64,000 nucleotides of DNA from Arthrobacter sp. S39 (GTDB lineage Bacteria > Actinomycetota > Actinomycetes > Actinomycetales > Micrococcaceae), in the NCBI RefSeq assembly GCF_004320525.1, contig NZ_SIHX01000014.1, positions 1 through 64,000 of the forward strand, read 5' to 3'. The position numbers and the translations under genes were made by a program. Every line of letters begins with the position of its first letter. Positions within the stretch are counted from its first letter, which is position 1. The notes under the pieces are model-generated. The model was not told where the DNA came from and did not search any database. It saw nothing but the letters and a program-made list of their open reading frames with translations. Of this stretch, positions 16,279 to 24,642 are shown piece by piece.

Positions 16279-18095
16279 CGGATGGTTTCCTTTGCCTCGG
16301 CGTCGGCCGCTTCCTCAAGCTCCGACAGTTCCGAATCCAGGTCCCGGGGTTCCTGGTCCAGGCTGGCGATGACGTAGCGGTAGTGCGGGTTTTCCGCCAG
16401 CAGTTCCGTGTGGGTTCCGACGGCGGTGATGTGCCCGTCCTCGAGCAGGGCCACGCGGTCCGCCAGCGCCACGGTGGACGGCCGGTGCGCGACGATCAGG
16501 GTGGTGGTGTCCTTCAGCACCGAACGGAGCCGGTTTTCCACGAGCTCCTCCGTGTGCACGTCCAGGGCGGACAGCGGATCGTCGAGCACCAGGACGCGGG
16601 GCCGGGCGGCGATGGCCCGCGCCAGGGCGATCCGCTGGCGTTGCCCGCCGGACAGGCTCAGGCCTTCTTCGCCGATCAGGGTTTCCACCCCCTCGGGAAG
16701 TGAATAGGCGAAGTGGGCCTGGGCTACGTCCAGGGCCTCGTCCAACGCTTCCTCGGTCTTGTCCTGCGCGCCGAGCAGCACGTTGTCCCGGACGGAATTG
16801 GAGAACAGGGTGGTGTCCTCGAACGCGACACCCACCACCCGGCGGAGCTCCTCGACGTCGAACTCGCGCAGGTCCACACCGTCGATGGTGATGGAACCGT
16901 CCGTGACGTCGTACAGCCGGGGGACGAGCTGGATGAGTGCGCTCTTGCCGCTTCCCGTAATGCCCACCAGGGCCATGGTTTCGCCCGGCCGCACCTCCAG
17001 GCTGATCTCCTTGAGGATGGGCTTGTCCGGTGCGTCCTCGAAGGCAAAGGTGGCGTTGTCGAACCGCAGGGTGCCGCGCAGCTGGGAGGGCCGGCGGGGC
17101 TCGGGGGGACTGGTGATGGTGTTGGCCGAGTCCATGACTTCGAAGTGACGGTCGACGGCGGTCTTGGCGGTCAGTGCCATCGCCAGCAGCATGCCGGAGA
17201 ACTCCACAGGCGAGGCGATGACGGCGGCGGTGGCGAAGAAGGCCACCAGGGCGCCGATGCTCAGCTGGCCGCTGGCGCACAGCATGACGCCCACCACCAG
17301 CCCCGCGCCCAGGGCGAGCTCGGGCAGCAGGGTGACCACCATGGTGAACGTGGCCTGGTGCCGGGCTTTGGAGATCTCTGTCTGGCGAAGTTCCTCGGCC
17401 TGCTCATTGAAGCTCTCCAGGGCCTCGCGGCTGCGGCCGAACGCCTTCAGGACGCGGATGCCGTGGACCGATTCCTCCACGGTGGTGGCGAGGTCGCCGG
17501 CCTGGTCCTGGCTGCGCCGGGCCACCTTGCTGAAGCGGGTCCGGAACCGGAAGCCGTACGCCATGATGGGTACCGCCGCGGCCAGGAAGATCAGGGCCAG
17601 CTGCCAGCTCATCGAGAACATGACTGCGATGCCGATGACCACGGTGAGGGTGGTGACCACCAGCATGATGGCACCGAAGGCCATCCAGCGGCGCAGGAAA
17701 TTCAGGTCGGTCATGGCACGGGAGAGCAGCTGGCCGGACCCCCACCGGTCGTGGAAGGACACGGTCAGGTCCTGGAGGTGCCCGTACAGGGAGACCCGCA
17801 TCCGGGTTTCCACGGTGGTGGCCGGGTTGATGACAAACTGCCGGCGGAGGGCCACGAGCACCGCCTCGGCGATGCCGAGGACCAGGATAATGATGGCGGC
17901 AACCCAGACGGAGTCCGGGGCGCCGCCGGCCTGGAGCGAGTCATTGATCAGGACCCGGAGCACCTGGGGGATGGTCAGCGCCACAACGCTGGCAAAGAGT
18001 GCACAGAGGAGCCCCATGATAAGCCGGGGGATGATCGGCCTGACGTGAGGATAAAGACGGCTGATGGATCTGAAAAATGAAGTCTGCTTGGCCAT
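16275..18095 (-). CDS. ABC exporter half-transporter, subunit A (degenerate Walker B)
   Basis: A 606-residue half-transporter with six membrane helices and an ATPase domain holding Walker [10 protein letters not shown], a canonical signature LSGGQRQ and Walker [13 protein letters not shown]. An Asp stands where the catalytic Glu should be. Together with the deviant signature of its partner this gives one active and one degenerate ATP site, the pattern of TM287/288- and BmrCD-type heterodimers. An inverted repeat 25 bp upstream may be the operator of the operon. Confidence 0.9.
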   Translation of the reverse strand: MAKQTSFFRSISRLYPHVRPIIPRLIMGLLCALFASVVALTIPQVLRVLINDSLQAGGAPDSVWVAAIIILVLGIAEAVLVALRRQFVINPATTVETRMRVSLYGHLQDLTVSFHDRWGSGQLLSRAMTDLNFLRRWMAFGAIMLVVTTLTVVIGIAVMFSMSWQLALIFLAAAVPIMAYGFRFRTRFSKVARRSQDQAGDLATTVEESVHGIRVLKAFGRSREALESFNEQAEELRQTEISKARHQATFTMVVTLLPELALGAGLVVGVMLCASGQLSIGALVAFFATAAVIASPVEFSGMLLAMALTAKTAVDRHFEVMDSANTITSPPEPRRPSQLRGTLRFDNATFAFEDAPDKPILKEISLEVRPGETMALVGITGSGKSALIQLVPRLYDVTDGSITIDGVDLREFDVEELRRVVGVAFEDTTLFSNSVRDNVLLGAQDKTEEALDEALDVAQAHFAYSLPEGVETLIGEEGLSLSGGQRQRIALARAIAARPRVLVLDDPLSALDVHTEELVENRLRSVLKDTTTLIVAHRPSTVALADRVALLEDGHITAVGTHTELLAENPHYRYVIASLDQEPRDLDSELSELEEAADAEAKETIR

Positions 18096-18119
18096 GCCCG
18101 CTTCTCAAGCTCTAAAACG

Positions 18120-18146
18120 AAGGTAGTTTCCCGTAGCAACTACCTT
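18120..18146. promoter_or_regulatory. Inverted repeat upstream of the ABC exporter, candidate operator
   Basis: AAGGTAGTT (18120-18128) and AACTACCTT (18138-18146) are perfect 9-bp inverted halves with a 9-nt spacer. The repeat lies 24-51 bp before the exporter start. The GTAGTT/AACTAC halves resemble MarR- or TetR-type operators of drug exporters; no regulator gene is adjacent. Confidence 0.5.
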
Positions 18147-18240
18147 ATGCCATGGGGTGATTCGATTCACAGCATTCCGCGGCACCGGGCGTGATTGTCC
18201 AGTTATCGCGATCCGCAATGAGCGGGAGGGGCGGGGAAGC

Positions 18241-19188
18241 CTATTCGCGGGCGGTGAGCGTCAGCAGGACGGCTTCGGGCTTGCAGGCGATCCTGATGGG
18301 GGCGAAGCGGGAGGTGCCGATGCCGCCTGAGACGTTGACCGGCGTCGTGGATCCGTTGCTCTCCCAGTTGTTGAGGCCCTTGGCCCGCCACGTTGGGAGG
18401 TCGCAGTTGGAAATCAGGGCCCCGTAGCCGGGGATGCAGAGTTGTCCGCCGTGGGTGTGTCCGGCCAGGAGCAGGTCCGCGCCGTCTTCGGTGAAGTGGT
18501 CCAGGACCCGCTGGTAGGGGGCGTGGATGACGGCCACGCGGAGGTGCGGGTTCTCGTCCTGGCCCCTGGTTCCGCGCGGCCAGCCCGCGTAGCGTTCACG
18601 GTTCAGGTGCGGATCGTCCACGCCGGAGAAGTCGAACCGCATCCCGCGCAGGACCAACGACTGGTTGCGGTTGGTCAGGTCCACCCAGCCGCCCATGCCG
18701 AAGCCGGCACGCAGCCGCGGCCAGTCCAGTTCGGTGGCTTCACGCTTCAGTTTGGACGGGCCCAGCAGGTACGTCGCCGGATTCTTGAAGCTGGGTCCGT
18801 AGTAGTCGTTGGAGCCGGGGACAAAGACGCCGGGAAATTCCAGCAGCGGCCGGAGCGCCGCCAGCAGCGGGTCAATGGCCTTGACGTGGCTGAGGTTGTC
18901 CCCGGTGTTGACCACGAGGTCCGGCTTCAGCGAGGCCAGGGACTGCAGCCACGCCGCCTTGGTGTCCTGGCCGGGAACAAAGTGGATGTCGCTCAGGTGC
19001 AGGATGGTGAACGGCTGCTGGCCGGCAGGGAGGATGGGCAGGGTTTCCTCGCGCAGGACAAACTGGTTCTTCTCCCACAACCCGTATCCGACGGCGGCAA
19101 GTCCGGCCGCGGCTCCGGCGGCAGTGGTGACGGCGAAGCCGCGCCCGATGTTCCGGACGCGGCTGGCCACTGCAGGGCTGACTGCCAT
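18241..19188 (-). CDS. Metallophosphoesterase (YkuE/Rv3683-like)
   Basis: A 315-residue calcineurin-like phosphoesterase with an N-terminal membrane segment (residues 17-36). All metal-binding motifs are present: SDIHF near 71, TGDN near 96, GSND in place of GNHD near 125, and GHTHGGQ near 243. It is probably anchored to the membrane with the catalytic domain outside. The substrate is unknown. It follows the PBP gene on the same strand after 6 nt, as in other actinobacteria, which suggests a cell envelope role. Confidence 0.88.
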   Translation of the reverse strand: MAVSPAVASRVRNIGRGFAVTTAAGAAAGLAAVGYGLWEKNQFVLREETLPILPAGQQPFTILHLSDIHFVPGQDTKAAWLQSLASLKPDLVVNTGDNLSHVKAIDPLLAALRPLLEFPGVFVPGSNDYYGPSFKNPATYLLGPSKLKREATELDWPRLRAGFGMGGWVDLTNRNQSLVLRGMRFDFSGVDDPHLNRERYAGWPRGTRGQDENPHLRVAVIHAPYQRVLDHFTEDGADLLLAGHTHGGQLCIPGYGALISNCDLPTWRAKGLNNWESNGSTTPVNVSGGIGTSRFAPIRIACKPEAVLLTLTARE

Positions 19189-19194
19189 CGGTAG

Positions 19195-21465
19195 CTAGCC
19201 CTTCTTGTCGCTGTTGCCGGGTGCAGGGTCGGTGGATGGCTGGCTGGACGGCTGCGGCGCGGGGGCCGTCGTGGCCGGCGAAGTGGGCGTCGTCTTGGCC
19301 GGTGTGCCGTTCACCATGTTGGTGGGCGGGGCCGTGAACGGGGTGGTGCCGTAGGCCGGGGCGACCTGGGCCATGTACTTGGAGAACATGGGTCCGGCGA
19401 TCATGTAGCCGTCGATGGCCGGGTAGAACTTGCCGTTCACGGTCAGGTTCCGGCCCGGGCGGAGCTGGTCACCCAGCGGGTCGCCGAACCAGGCGGCCGT
19501 GGCCAGGCCGGTGGTGTAGCCCACCACCCAGGTGGAGCCGTTGGTGTCGTTGGTGCCGGTCTTCGCGGCCACCGGGAAGTTGGTCTTGGTCGACAGGCGG
19601 GGAACGATCAGGGAACCGGAGCCCCCGTTCAGGACTTCCTGCATGGCGTAGGCAACGCCGCGGGCCACTTCGGGTTTGACGGCGTCCTTGCAGTTGGAGG
19701 ACTGCGCGGGAAGCTGGGCGCCGGTCTGGTCCGTCACGGAGGTGATGGCGATGGGCTCGCAGTACTTGCCGTCGTTGGCGAACGTGGCAAACGCGGAGGC
19801 CATGGTCAGCGGGGCCGTCTGGGTGGAACCAATCAGGTTGCCCAGGGTGGTCATCTTGACCTGGGGGTTGGGATCTTCAGCCGTGGGCAGGCCGCCGTGG
19901 ATGCCCACGGCGTCCACGATCTTCTGGATGCCGCAGAGGTCAACCTGGGCCGCGGAGGCGAACGTGGCCGTGTTGATGGAGTTCATCAGGCCGTACAGGA
20001 CCGTCATGCTCCTGTAGTAGCCCTCGTCCGAGTTCTGCAGGTCAAAGCTGCCTGGAATCCTGGCGTCATACCAGCCGACGGTGGGGTCCGGGCAGGTGTT
20101 CTTCCAGGGGAAGTTCTGCGGATACTTCCGCACGGACGCGTTGATGTTCGTGTTCATGGACTTGCCCTCGTTGAGCCATTCCGCGAACGTGAACGGCTTC
20201 ATCGTAGAGCCGGGCTGGAACCCGCCCATGCCGTTGAGGTCGTTGCCGTCCTTGTCCAGCTTGTCCACGTTGAAGTTCACCTGGGAATCAAACTTGCCGT
20301 CCGCGGGCAGGAACGAGGTGTTCTGGGCCATGTTGATGATCTTGCCGGTGTTCGGCTGCACCGAGACGATGGCAGAGCCCCACTTGTCCGGGTTGGCGCC
20401 GGCCGCCGCATCGGACTCGGCCTGGGCGACATTCTGGGCGTTGGGATCAAGGGTGGTGGTGATGGTCAGGCCGCCACGGAAGACGTTGTTGATGCGTTCC
20501 TGGGCGTCCGCACCGTAGGCCGGGTTGTTCAGCAGCAGGTGCAGCACGTAGTCGCAGAAATACGGTGCCGTGGAGGCGTAGGCGCAACCCTGGCGTGCTG
20601 GTGTGACCTTCGGTTCCACCGGGGTGGCAACGGCGGCGTCATGCTCTGCCTGGGTAATTTTGTGCTGGCTCAACATCAGGCTCAGGACCAGGTCGCGGCG
20701 CTGCTTGGAGTTCTCGGGGTTGCTGATGGGGTCAAAAGCAGAAGGGCTGTTGACGAGGCCGGCGAGGAGGGCGGCCTGCGGAAGCGTCAGGTCCTTGGCG
20801 GTGGTACTGAAGAAGAGCTTCGATGCGGCTTCAATGCCGTAGGCGTCGCGGTTGAAGAACACGATGTTGAGGTAGCCCTCAAGGATCTGCTCCTTGGTGA
20901 ATTCCTTCTCCAAGGCGATGGCGAGCTTCATTTCGCGGAGCTTGTCGCCCACGCCCTTGTTCACGCCGTTGAGCTTGATCTGGTCCTCGTTGCCCTCGGC
21001 GGCGAGGTTGGCGTTGAGGACGTTGTTGACGTACTGCTGGGTGATGGTGGAGGCACCCTGCTTGTTGCCGCGGGCTGTGCTCACCAGGGCCCGGAGGATA
21101 CCGGTGGTGTCCACGCCGCCGTGGTCGTAGAACCGGCTGTCCTCAACGGCGATGACAGCTTCCTTCATGAAGGGCGAGATCTGGTCCAGGGAAACCTTGG
21201 TCCGGTTCTCTTCATACAGGTTGGCGATGAGGCTGCCGTCCGCGGCCAGGATCTTTGTCGACTGGCTGGGCGGGTCCACCTTCAGCTCCGCCGGCAGGGT
21301 GTCGAAAAACTCGATCGAACCGCTTGCCGCGCTGCCCGAGACGGCGGCAGCGGGGACCAGCAGGCCGGCCACCAGGACACCGCAAATAGCGCTCACGCCA
21401 AGGAAACCTAAAATCTTTCCGAGGGTAGTGGCTGTGTCGAAAATGGGGTTCCTACGAGTCACCAT
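19195..21465 (-). CDS. Class A penicillin-binding protein (PonA2-like)
   Basis: A 756-residue bifunctional peptidoglycan synthase. A single membrane helix near residues 15-40 is followed by a glycosyltransferase domain (EDSRFYDHGG, GASTITQQYV, residues 90-270) and a transpeptidase domain with SxxK in GSTMKPF, SxN in SIN and KTG in AKTGTND. The tail is a Pro/Thr-rich, low-complexity stretch. The open frame reaches 21537, but a TAAAGT box ends 7 nt before the ATG at 21465 and homologues start with MVTRR, so 21465 is chosen. It is divergent from the DUF4177 gene across only 37 bp. Confidence 0.92.
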   Translation of the reverse strand: MVTRRNPIFDTATTLGKILGFLGVSAICGVLVAGLLVPAAAVSGSAASGSIEFFDTLPAELKVDPPSQSTKILAADGSLIANLYEENRTKVSLDQISPFMKEAVIAVEDSRFYDHGGVDTTGILRALVSTARGNKQGASTITQQYVNNVLNANLAAEGNEDQIKLNGVNKGVGDKLREMKLAIALEKEFTKEQILEGYLNIVFFNRDAYGIEAASKLFFSTTAKDLTLPQAALLAGLVNSPSAFDPISNPENSKQRRDLVLSLMLSQHKITQAEHDAAVATPVEPKVTPARQGCAYASTAPYFCDYVLHLLLNNPAYGADAQERINNVFRGGLTITTTLDPNAQNVAQAESDAAAGANPDKWGSAIVSVQPNTGKIINMAQNTSFLPADGKFDSQVNFNVDKLDKDGNDLNGMGGFQPGSTMKPFTFAEWLNEGKSMNTNINASVRKYPQNFPWKNTCPDPTVGWYDARIPGSFDLQNSDEGYYRSMTVLYGLMNSINTATFASAAQVDLCGIQKIVDAVGIHGGLPTAEDPNPQVKMTTLGNLIGSTQTAPLTMASAFATFANDGKYCEPIAITSVTDQTGAQLPAQSSNCKDAVKPEVARGVAYAMQEVLNGGSGSLIVPRLSTKTNFPVAAKTGTNDTNGSTWVVGYTTGLATAAWFGDPLGDQLRPGRNLTVNGKFYPAIDGYMIAGPMFSKYMAQVAPAYGTTPFTAPPTNMVNGTPAKTTPTSPATTAPAPQPSSQPSTDPAPGNSDKKG

Positions 21466-21502
21466 GTTTTCCACTTTACCGGCAAGGACTAGTCTTTCTT
21501 TC
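21466..21502. promoter_or_regulatory. 37-bp divergent leaderless promoter pair
   Basis: The interval between the two start codons holds TAAAGT (21473-21478, minus strand, 7 nt from the PBP ATG) and TAGTCT (21490-21495, plus strand, 7 nt from the DUF4177 ATG). The -35 region of each promoter must overlap the start of the other gene. Confidence 0.55.
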
Positions 21503-21658
21503 ATGACCAAATGGGAGTACGCGACGATTCCGCTCATTATTCACGCCACCAAGCAGATCCTGGACCAGTGGGGAGAGGACGGCTGGGAGCTCGTCCAGGT
21601 AGTCACCGGACCGGACGGCAACGGACTTGTTGCCTACCTCAAGAGGGAGAAGCAGTAG
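21503..21658 (+). CDS. DUF4177 family protein
   Basis: A 51-residue protein, MTKWEYATIPLIIHATKQ and then the signature GEDGWELVQVV and VAYLKRE. The family is short, has no known function, and is common in this position before ridA in actinobacteria. The ATG at 21503 is set by a TAGTCT box 7 nt upstream. ridA starts 2 nt after the stop. Confidence 0.85.
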   Translation: MTKWEYATIPLIIHATKQILDQWGEDGWELVQVVTGPDGNGLVAYLKREKQ

Positions 21659-21660
21659 CC

Positions 21661-22194
21661 GTGAGCACCCCCGCAGACACCACGTCCGGCGCGGAAACCG
21701 CGCCGATTTCAGCCGTTGAGCAGCGCCTCGCCGAGCTCGGGCTGACCCTTCCCGAGGTGGCCGCACCCGTGGCCAGCTACGTGCCGGCAATCATCTCCGG
21801 CAACCACGTTTACACCTCGGGGCAGCTGCCGTTTATTAACGGCAAACTCGAAGCTACGGGCAAAGTGTCCACCGGCACCGAAGGGTACGCCGACGAGCCC
21901 ACGGTGTCCCCGGAGGACGCCCAGCGGTTCGCTGCCGTGTGCGCCGTCAACGCCCTGGCTGCCGTCAAGAGCGTCATCGGTGACCTTGACCGCATCACGA
22001 GGATCGTGAAGGTAGTGGGCTTCGTGGCTTCGGACCCGTCCTTCACCGGCCAGCCGGGTGTCATCAACGGTGCGTCCGACCTGCTGGGACGCGTCCTGGG
22101 CGACGCGGGCCAGCACGCCCGCTCCGCCGTCGGGGTTTCAGTCCTGCCGCTCGACTCTCCCGTAGAAGTCGAACTGATCGCTGAATTCAGCTAA
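21661..22194 (+). CDS. RidA family protein (Rv3678c-like)
   Basis: A 177-residue member of the YjgF/YER057c/UK114 family. It is longer than the 128-residue RidA, with an N-terminal extension. Core motifs are GNHVYTSGQLPF near residue 47, SPEDAQRFAAVCAVNALAAV (in part) near 83 and a C-terminal ARSAVGVSVLPLDSPVEVE. RidA proper hydrolyses reactive enamines/imines from PLP enzymes, but the conserved Arg of that activity lies in a different context here (HARSAVG), so the role is only inferred. The GTG start at 21661 lies 2 nt after the DUF4177 stop. Confidence 0.85.
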   Translation: MSTPADTTSGAETAPISAVEQRLAELGLTLPEVAAPVASYVPAIISGNHVYTSGQLPFINGKLEATGKVSTGTEGYADEPTVSPEDAQRFAAVCAVNALAAVKSVIGDLDRITRIVKVVGFVASDPSFTGQPGVINGASDLLGRVLGDAGQHARSAVGVSVLPLDSPVEVELIAEFS

Positions 22195-22209
22195 GGACCG
22201 GTCACCTCT

Positions 22210-23121
22210 TTGCCTCAACTCGCCCGACGCCTGTTTGTCCTGCCCCCCGATCTTGAAGGGGCGGCACAAAGCTGGCTCGACCACGGCGAGCGGACGCCCC
22301 GCGCTGCCCGCCTCGCCTCGTCCGTCGTCCTGCTGCGCGATTCCCCCACCGGCCTGGAGACCTGGCTCGGCTACCGTCCGGGTTCCTCGCCGCTGGGGGT
22401 CCTCGCGTTCCCGGGAGGTTCCCTGGACGCGTCCGACGACGACGCGCTGGGCTGGCTGGGCCCCTCGCCCCAGCATTGGGCCGAGCAGATGGGGACGGAC
22501 GACGTCGGGCTGGCGCGCCGGCACGTGGTGGGCGCCATCCGTGAGCTGTTTGAGGAAACCGGGGTGCTCCTTGCGGGCCCGGACCTCGCCAGCACCGTGG
22601 AGGGCACGTCCACCCCGGAGTGGATGCGGGCCCGCGAACTGGTGGCCAACCAGGAGAAATCCTTCATTGAGGTCCTGGCCAAACGCGGGCTCTCGGTGCG
22701 GACCGACCTCCTCAAACCCCTGGTCAACTGGCGCAGCCCGGACTTCGCGCACCACCGTTTCGACACGCGCTACTTTGCGGCCACTGTGCCGATGAACCAG
22801 CAGCCAACGCTCCTGGAAAGCAAGGGTGTTTGGGGCCGATGGGTTAACGCCGCCCAGGTCATCGCCGATCGGGACACCACCGCGCTGGGCGACGAAGTTG
22901 GCGTGGAGAACACCGCAGGCTTCACCCTCGGCCAGCTCCTGGTGCCCGGTTCGGAGATCATGCTTGAAAAGATGGCCGCGGCCAATGGCTGCATCGCCTA
23001 CCTGAGCTACAAGCGCAAGGCCCACGTGTACCAGCCGCGTCTCGTGGAGGAGGACGGCAAACTCATGCTCGAAGTCGAGGCCGCCAAGACGGTAGCCGGA
23101 GACCCCCAGCGCGAGCGCTGA
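22210..23121 (+). CDS. Nudix hydrolase, NUDT19-like
   Basis: A 303-residue Nudix protein with the LGVLAFPGGSLD entry near residue 65 and a Nudix helix RRHVVGAIRELFEETGVLL near 98-116. The large size and the C-terminal helical part resemble the NUDT19/RP2-like group, which includes CoA diphosphatases. It starts with TTG at 22210, 15 nt after ridA; AAGGA lies about 12 nt upstream. It probably belongs to the DUF4177-ridA unit. Confidence 0.8.
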   Translation: MPQLARRLFVLPPDLEGAAQSWLDHGERTPRAARLASSVVLLRDSPTGLETWLGYRPGSSPLGVLAFPGGSLDASDDDALGWLGPSPQHWAEQMGTDDVGLARRHVVGAIRELFEETGVLLAGPDLASTVEGTSTPEWMRARELVANQEKSFIEVLAKRGLSVRTDLLKPLVNWRSPDFAHHRFDTRYFAATVPMNQQPTLLESKGVWGRWVNAAQVIADRDTTALGDEVGVENTAGFTLGQLLVPGSEIMLEKMAAANGCIAYLSYKRKAHVYQPRLVEEDGKLMLEVEAAKTVAGDPQRER

Positions 23122-23132
23122 ACCCGCGATCC

Positions 23133-23197
23133 GTGGTCGAGCCTGTCGAGACCCGGCCTGTGGGTGCCGGCCTCGGTGGTTGAGCCTGTTGGGACCC
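23133..23197 (+). repeat. Two direct copies of a 22-bp dispersed repeat (left flank of GIY-YIG)
   Basis: GTGGTCGAGCCTGTCGAGAC (23133-23152, plus CC) and a decayed copy GTGGTTGAGCCTGTTGGGAC (23176-23195, plus CC). The second ends exactly on the stop codon of the GIY-YIG pseudogene. The same unit occurs in reverse orientation on the other side of that gene. Confidence 0.75.
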
Positions 23198-23489
23198 TAC
23201 TGCGTCTTTCGAGTGCCGCGGGAGGCAGCGAGCCGCGGCAACTCGCTATAACGTCCCGCGATGAGGGCTTCCCGCTTGGCACGGCCCCATCCTTGGACCT
23301 GTTTCTCCCGCGCAAAAGCTGTTCGACGCGAGTGAACTCCTCGAGCCAGACGAGTTCCACCGGCCGACGACGACGTGTATAGGCAGCGCCGTCACCTGTC
23401 TGATGTTGCGCCAGGCGTATTTCCAGATTCTGCGTGCTGCCCACGTAGTAGGAGCCGTCCGAGCAGCGGAGCATATAGGCGAATGGCAT
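23197..23489 (-). pseudogene. GIY-YIG family nuclease, frameshifted
   Basis: From the ATG at 23489 the frame gives MPFAYMLRCSDGSYYVGST, the GIY-YIG core of the small UvrC-like family of about 95 residues. After RVEQ (codon 57) the frame is lost. Shifting by one base restores FAREKQVQGWGRAKREALI and the usual end LPRLAASRGTRKTQ with a stop at 23197. One base is missing near 23319 relative to the expected GAA CAG GCT TTT GCG. Either the gene is inactivated or this is a sequencing error in a short A run. It is bracketed by inverted copies of a 22-bp repeat. Confidence 0.8.
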
Positions 23490-23552
23490 GAGCTGATTCT
23501 GCTCGCCTTTCTGCGCCCAGTAAGGGTGGAAGGCGTCTATGTGGACAAAGCC

Positions 23553-23619
23553 GGGTCTCGACGGGCTCGACCACCGGGTCTCGACGGGCTCGACCACCGG
23601 GTCTCGACGGCTCGACCAC
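23553..23619 (-). repeat. Three tandem copies of the 22-bp repeat (right flank of GIY-YIG)
   Basis: GGGTCTCGACGGGCTCGACC(AC) recurs at 23553, 23576 and 23599 with a 23-bp period; the third copy lacks one G. It is the reverse complement of the unit at 23133, with one mismatch. There is only one base between copies, so this is not a CRISPR. Confidence 0.85.
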
Positions 23620-23631
23620 CGGGCACGGTTA

Positions 23632-23673
23632 AAGCAGAAGGCCGGCCCGATTCCTCGGGCCGGCCTTCTGCTT
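23632..23673 (-). terminator. Strong hairpin terminator of crp
   Basis: A perfect 19-bp stem (23632-23650 with 23655-23673) and a TTCC loop, 16 nt after the crp stop. The stem ends in TTCTGCTT on both strands, so it can stop transcription from either side. Confidence 0.85.
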
Positions 23674-23689
23674 ACTTCTAAAATGCGAT

Positions 23690-24367
23690 CTAGCGTGAGC
23701 GCTGGCGGAGTCGCTGCATGTCCAGGATCACCACGGCGCGGGCTTCGAGGCGGAGCCAGCCGCGCTGGACGAACTCGGCCAGTGCCTTGTTGACGGTCTC
23801 GCGGGAGGCGCCCACCAGCTGGGCCAATTCTTCCTGGGTGAGCTCGTGTGCCACCAGGACGCCGTCCGTGGCGGGGCGGCCGAAGCGGTCTGCCAGGTCC
23901 AGGAGCGCCTTGGCCACGCGGCCGGGGACGTCCGAGAACACCAGGTCCGAGAGGGAGTCGTTGGTGCGGCGCAGGCGGCGGGCCAGGGCCTGCAGCAGCT
24001 GGGCTGAAACCTCGGGACGCGTGCGGAGCAGCGTGTTGAGGCTCTCGTTCTTCAGCCCGGCCAGGCGGGTTTCGGAGACGGCCGTGGCAGTTGCGGTACG
24101 CGGGCTCGGGTCGAAGAGGGCCATTTCGCCGAAGAGTTCGCCCGGGCCGAGGATGGCCAGGAGGGATTCCCTGCCGTCCGGGGACGTGCGTCCCAGCTTC
24201 ACCTTGCCGGAGACGATGAAGTAGAGCTGGTCACCCTGGTCGCCCTCGCGGAAAACTGAAGCCCCGCGGGAAAGGTCCACCTCGGTCAGCTCGTCCGTCA
24301 GCAGACGGAATGCTTCGTCGTCGAGCGTGGCGAAAAGGGGTGCTCGGCGCAGTACCTCGATGTCCAT
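23690..24367 (-). CDS. crp: Crp/Fnr-type global regulator (GlxR/Rv3676 orthologue)
   Basis: A 225-residue cAMP receptor protein. The N-terminal cyclic nucleotide domain includes GDQLYFIVSGKVKLGR and the phosphate cassette GELFGEMALFDPSPRTA (residues 80-96). The C-terminal helix-turn-helix is LTQEELAQLVGASRETVNKAL (in part residues 178-198), which is almost identical to mycobacterial Crp. It should bind TGTGA-N6-TCACA sites. AGGAG lies upstream of the ATG. marP is divergent, as in mycobacteria where the two are close neighbours. Confidence 0.92.
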   Translation of the reverse strand: MDIEVLRRAPLFATLDDEAFRLLTDELTEVDLSRGASVFREGDQGDQLYFIVSGKVKLGRTSPDGRESLLAILGPGELFGEMALFDPSPRTATATAVSETRLAGLKNESLNTLLRTRPEVSAQLLQALARRLRRTNDSLSDLVFSDVPGRVAKALLDLADRFGRPATDGVLVAHELTQEELAQLVGASRETVNKALAEFVQRGWLRLEARAVVILDMQRLRQRSR

Positions 24368-24642
24368 GAAATCTCCTGAATAAAAAGTGTCGGCTGTGGC
24401 GCTTGTGCCATTGTTTCAGAATTTTCAAGGTTCTGTGACGTACTTGGCAGCTGAAACGCCCTGAAGCACCGGCCAGGATGCCGATTGGAGCCGTGCGGGG
24501 CAACCGGCGGAGCATTCTTCCGGGCCGTGTCCGGACCCTGTCCGGAGTAATGCGGGAGCGGAATCCGGGCCGGCGGGGATCCACAGAATAATGTCAGCCG
24601 GCACCACTAGAATTGGGTTTCAATCGTTTATAAGGAGCCTTG

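Noticed and set aside
23553-23619. Short CRISPR array
   Set aside because: The repeats are separated by a single base and there are no spacers or cas genes.
24390-24450. Crp autoregulatory site upstream of crp
   Set aside because: TGGC-N6-GCCA and a lone TGTGA half-site are present, but neither matches the full TGTGA-N6-TCACA pattern well enough.
24427-24607. 60-codon minus-strand frame in the crp-marP gap
   Set aside because: It has no ribosome site or recognisable composition, and it lies in the divergent promoter region.
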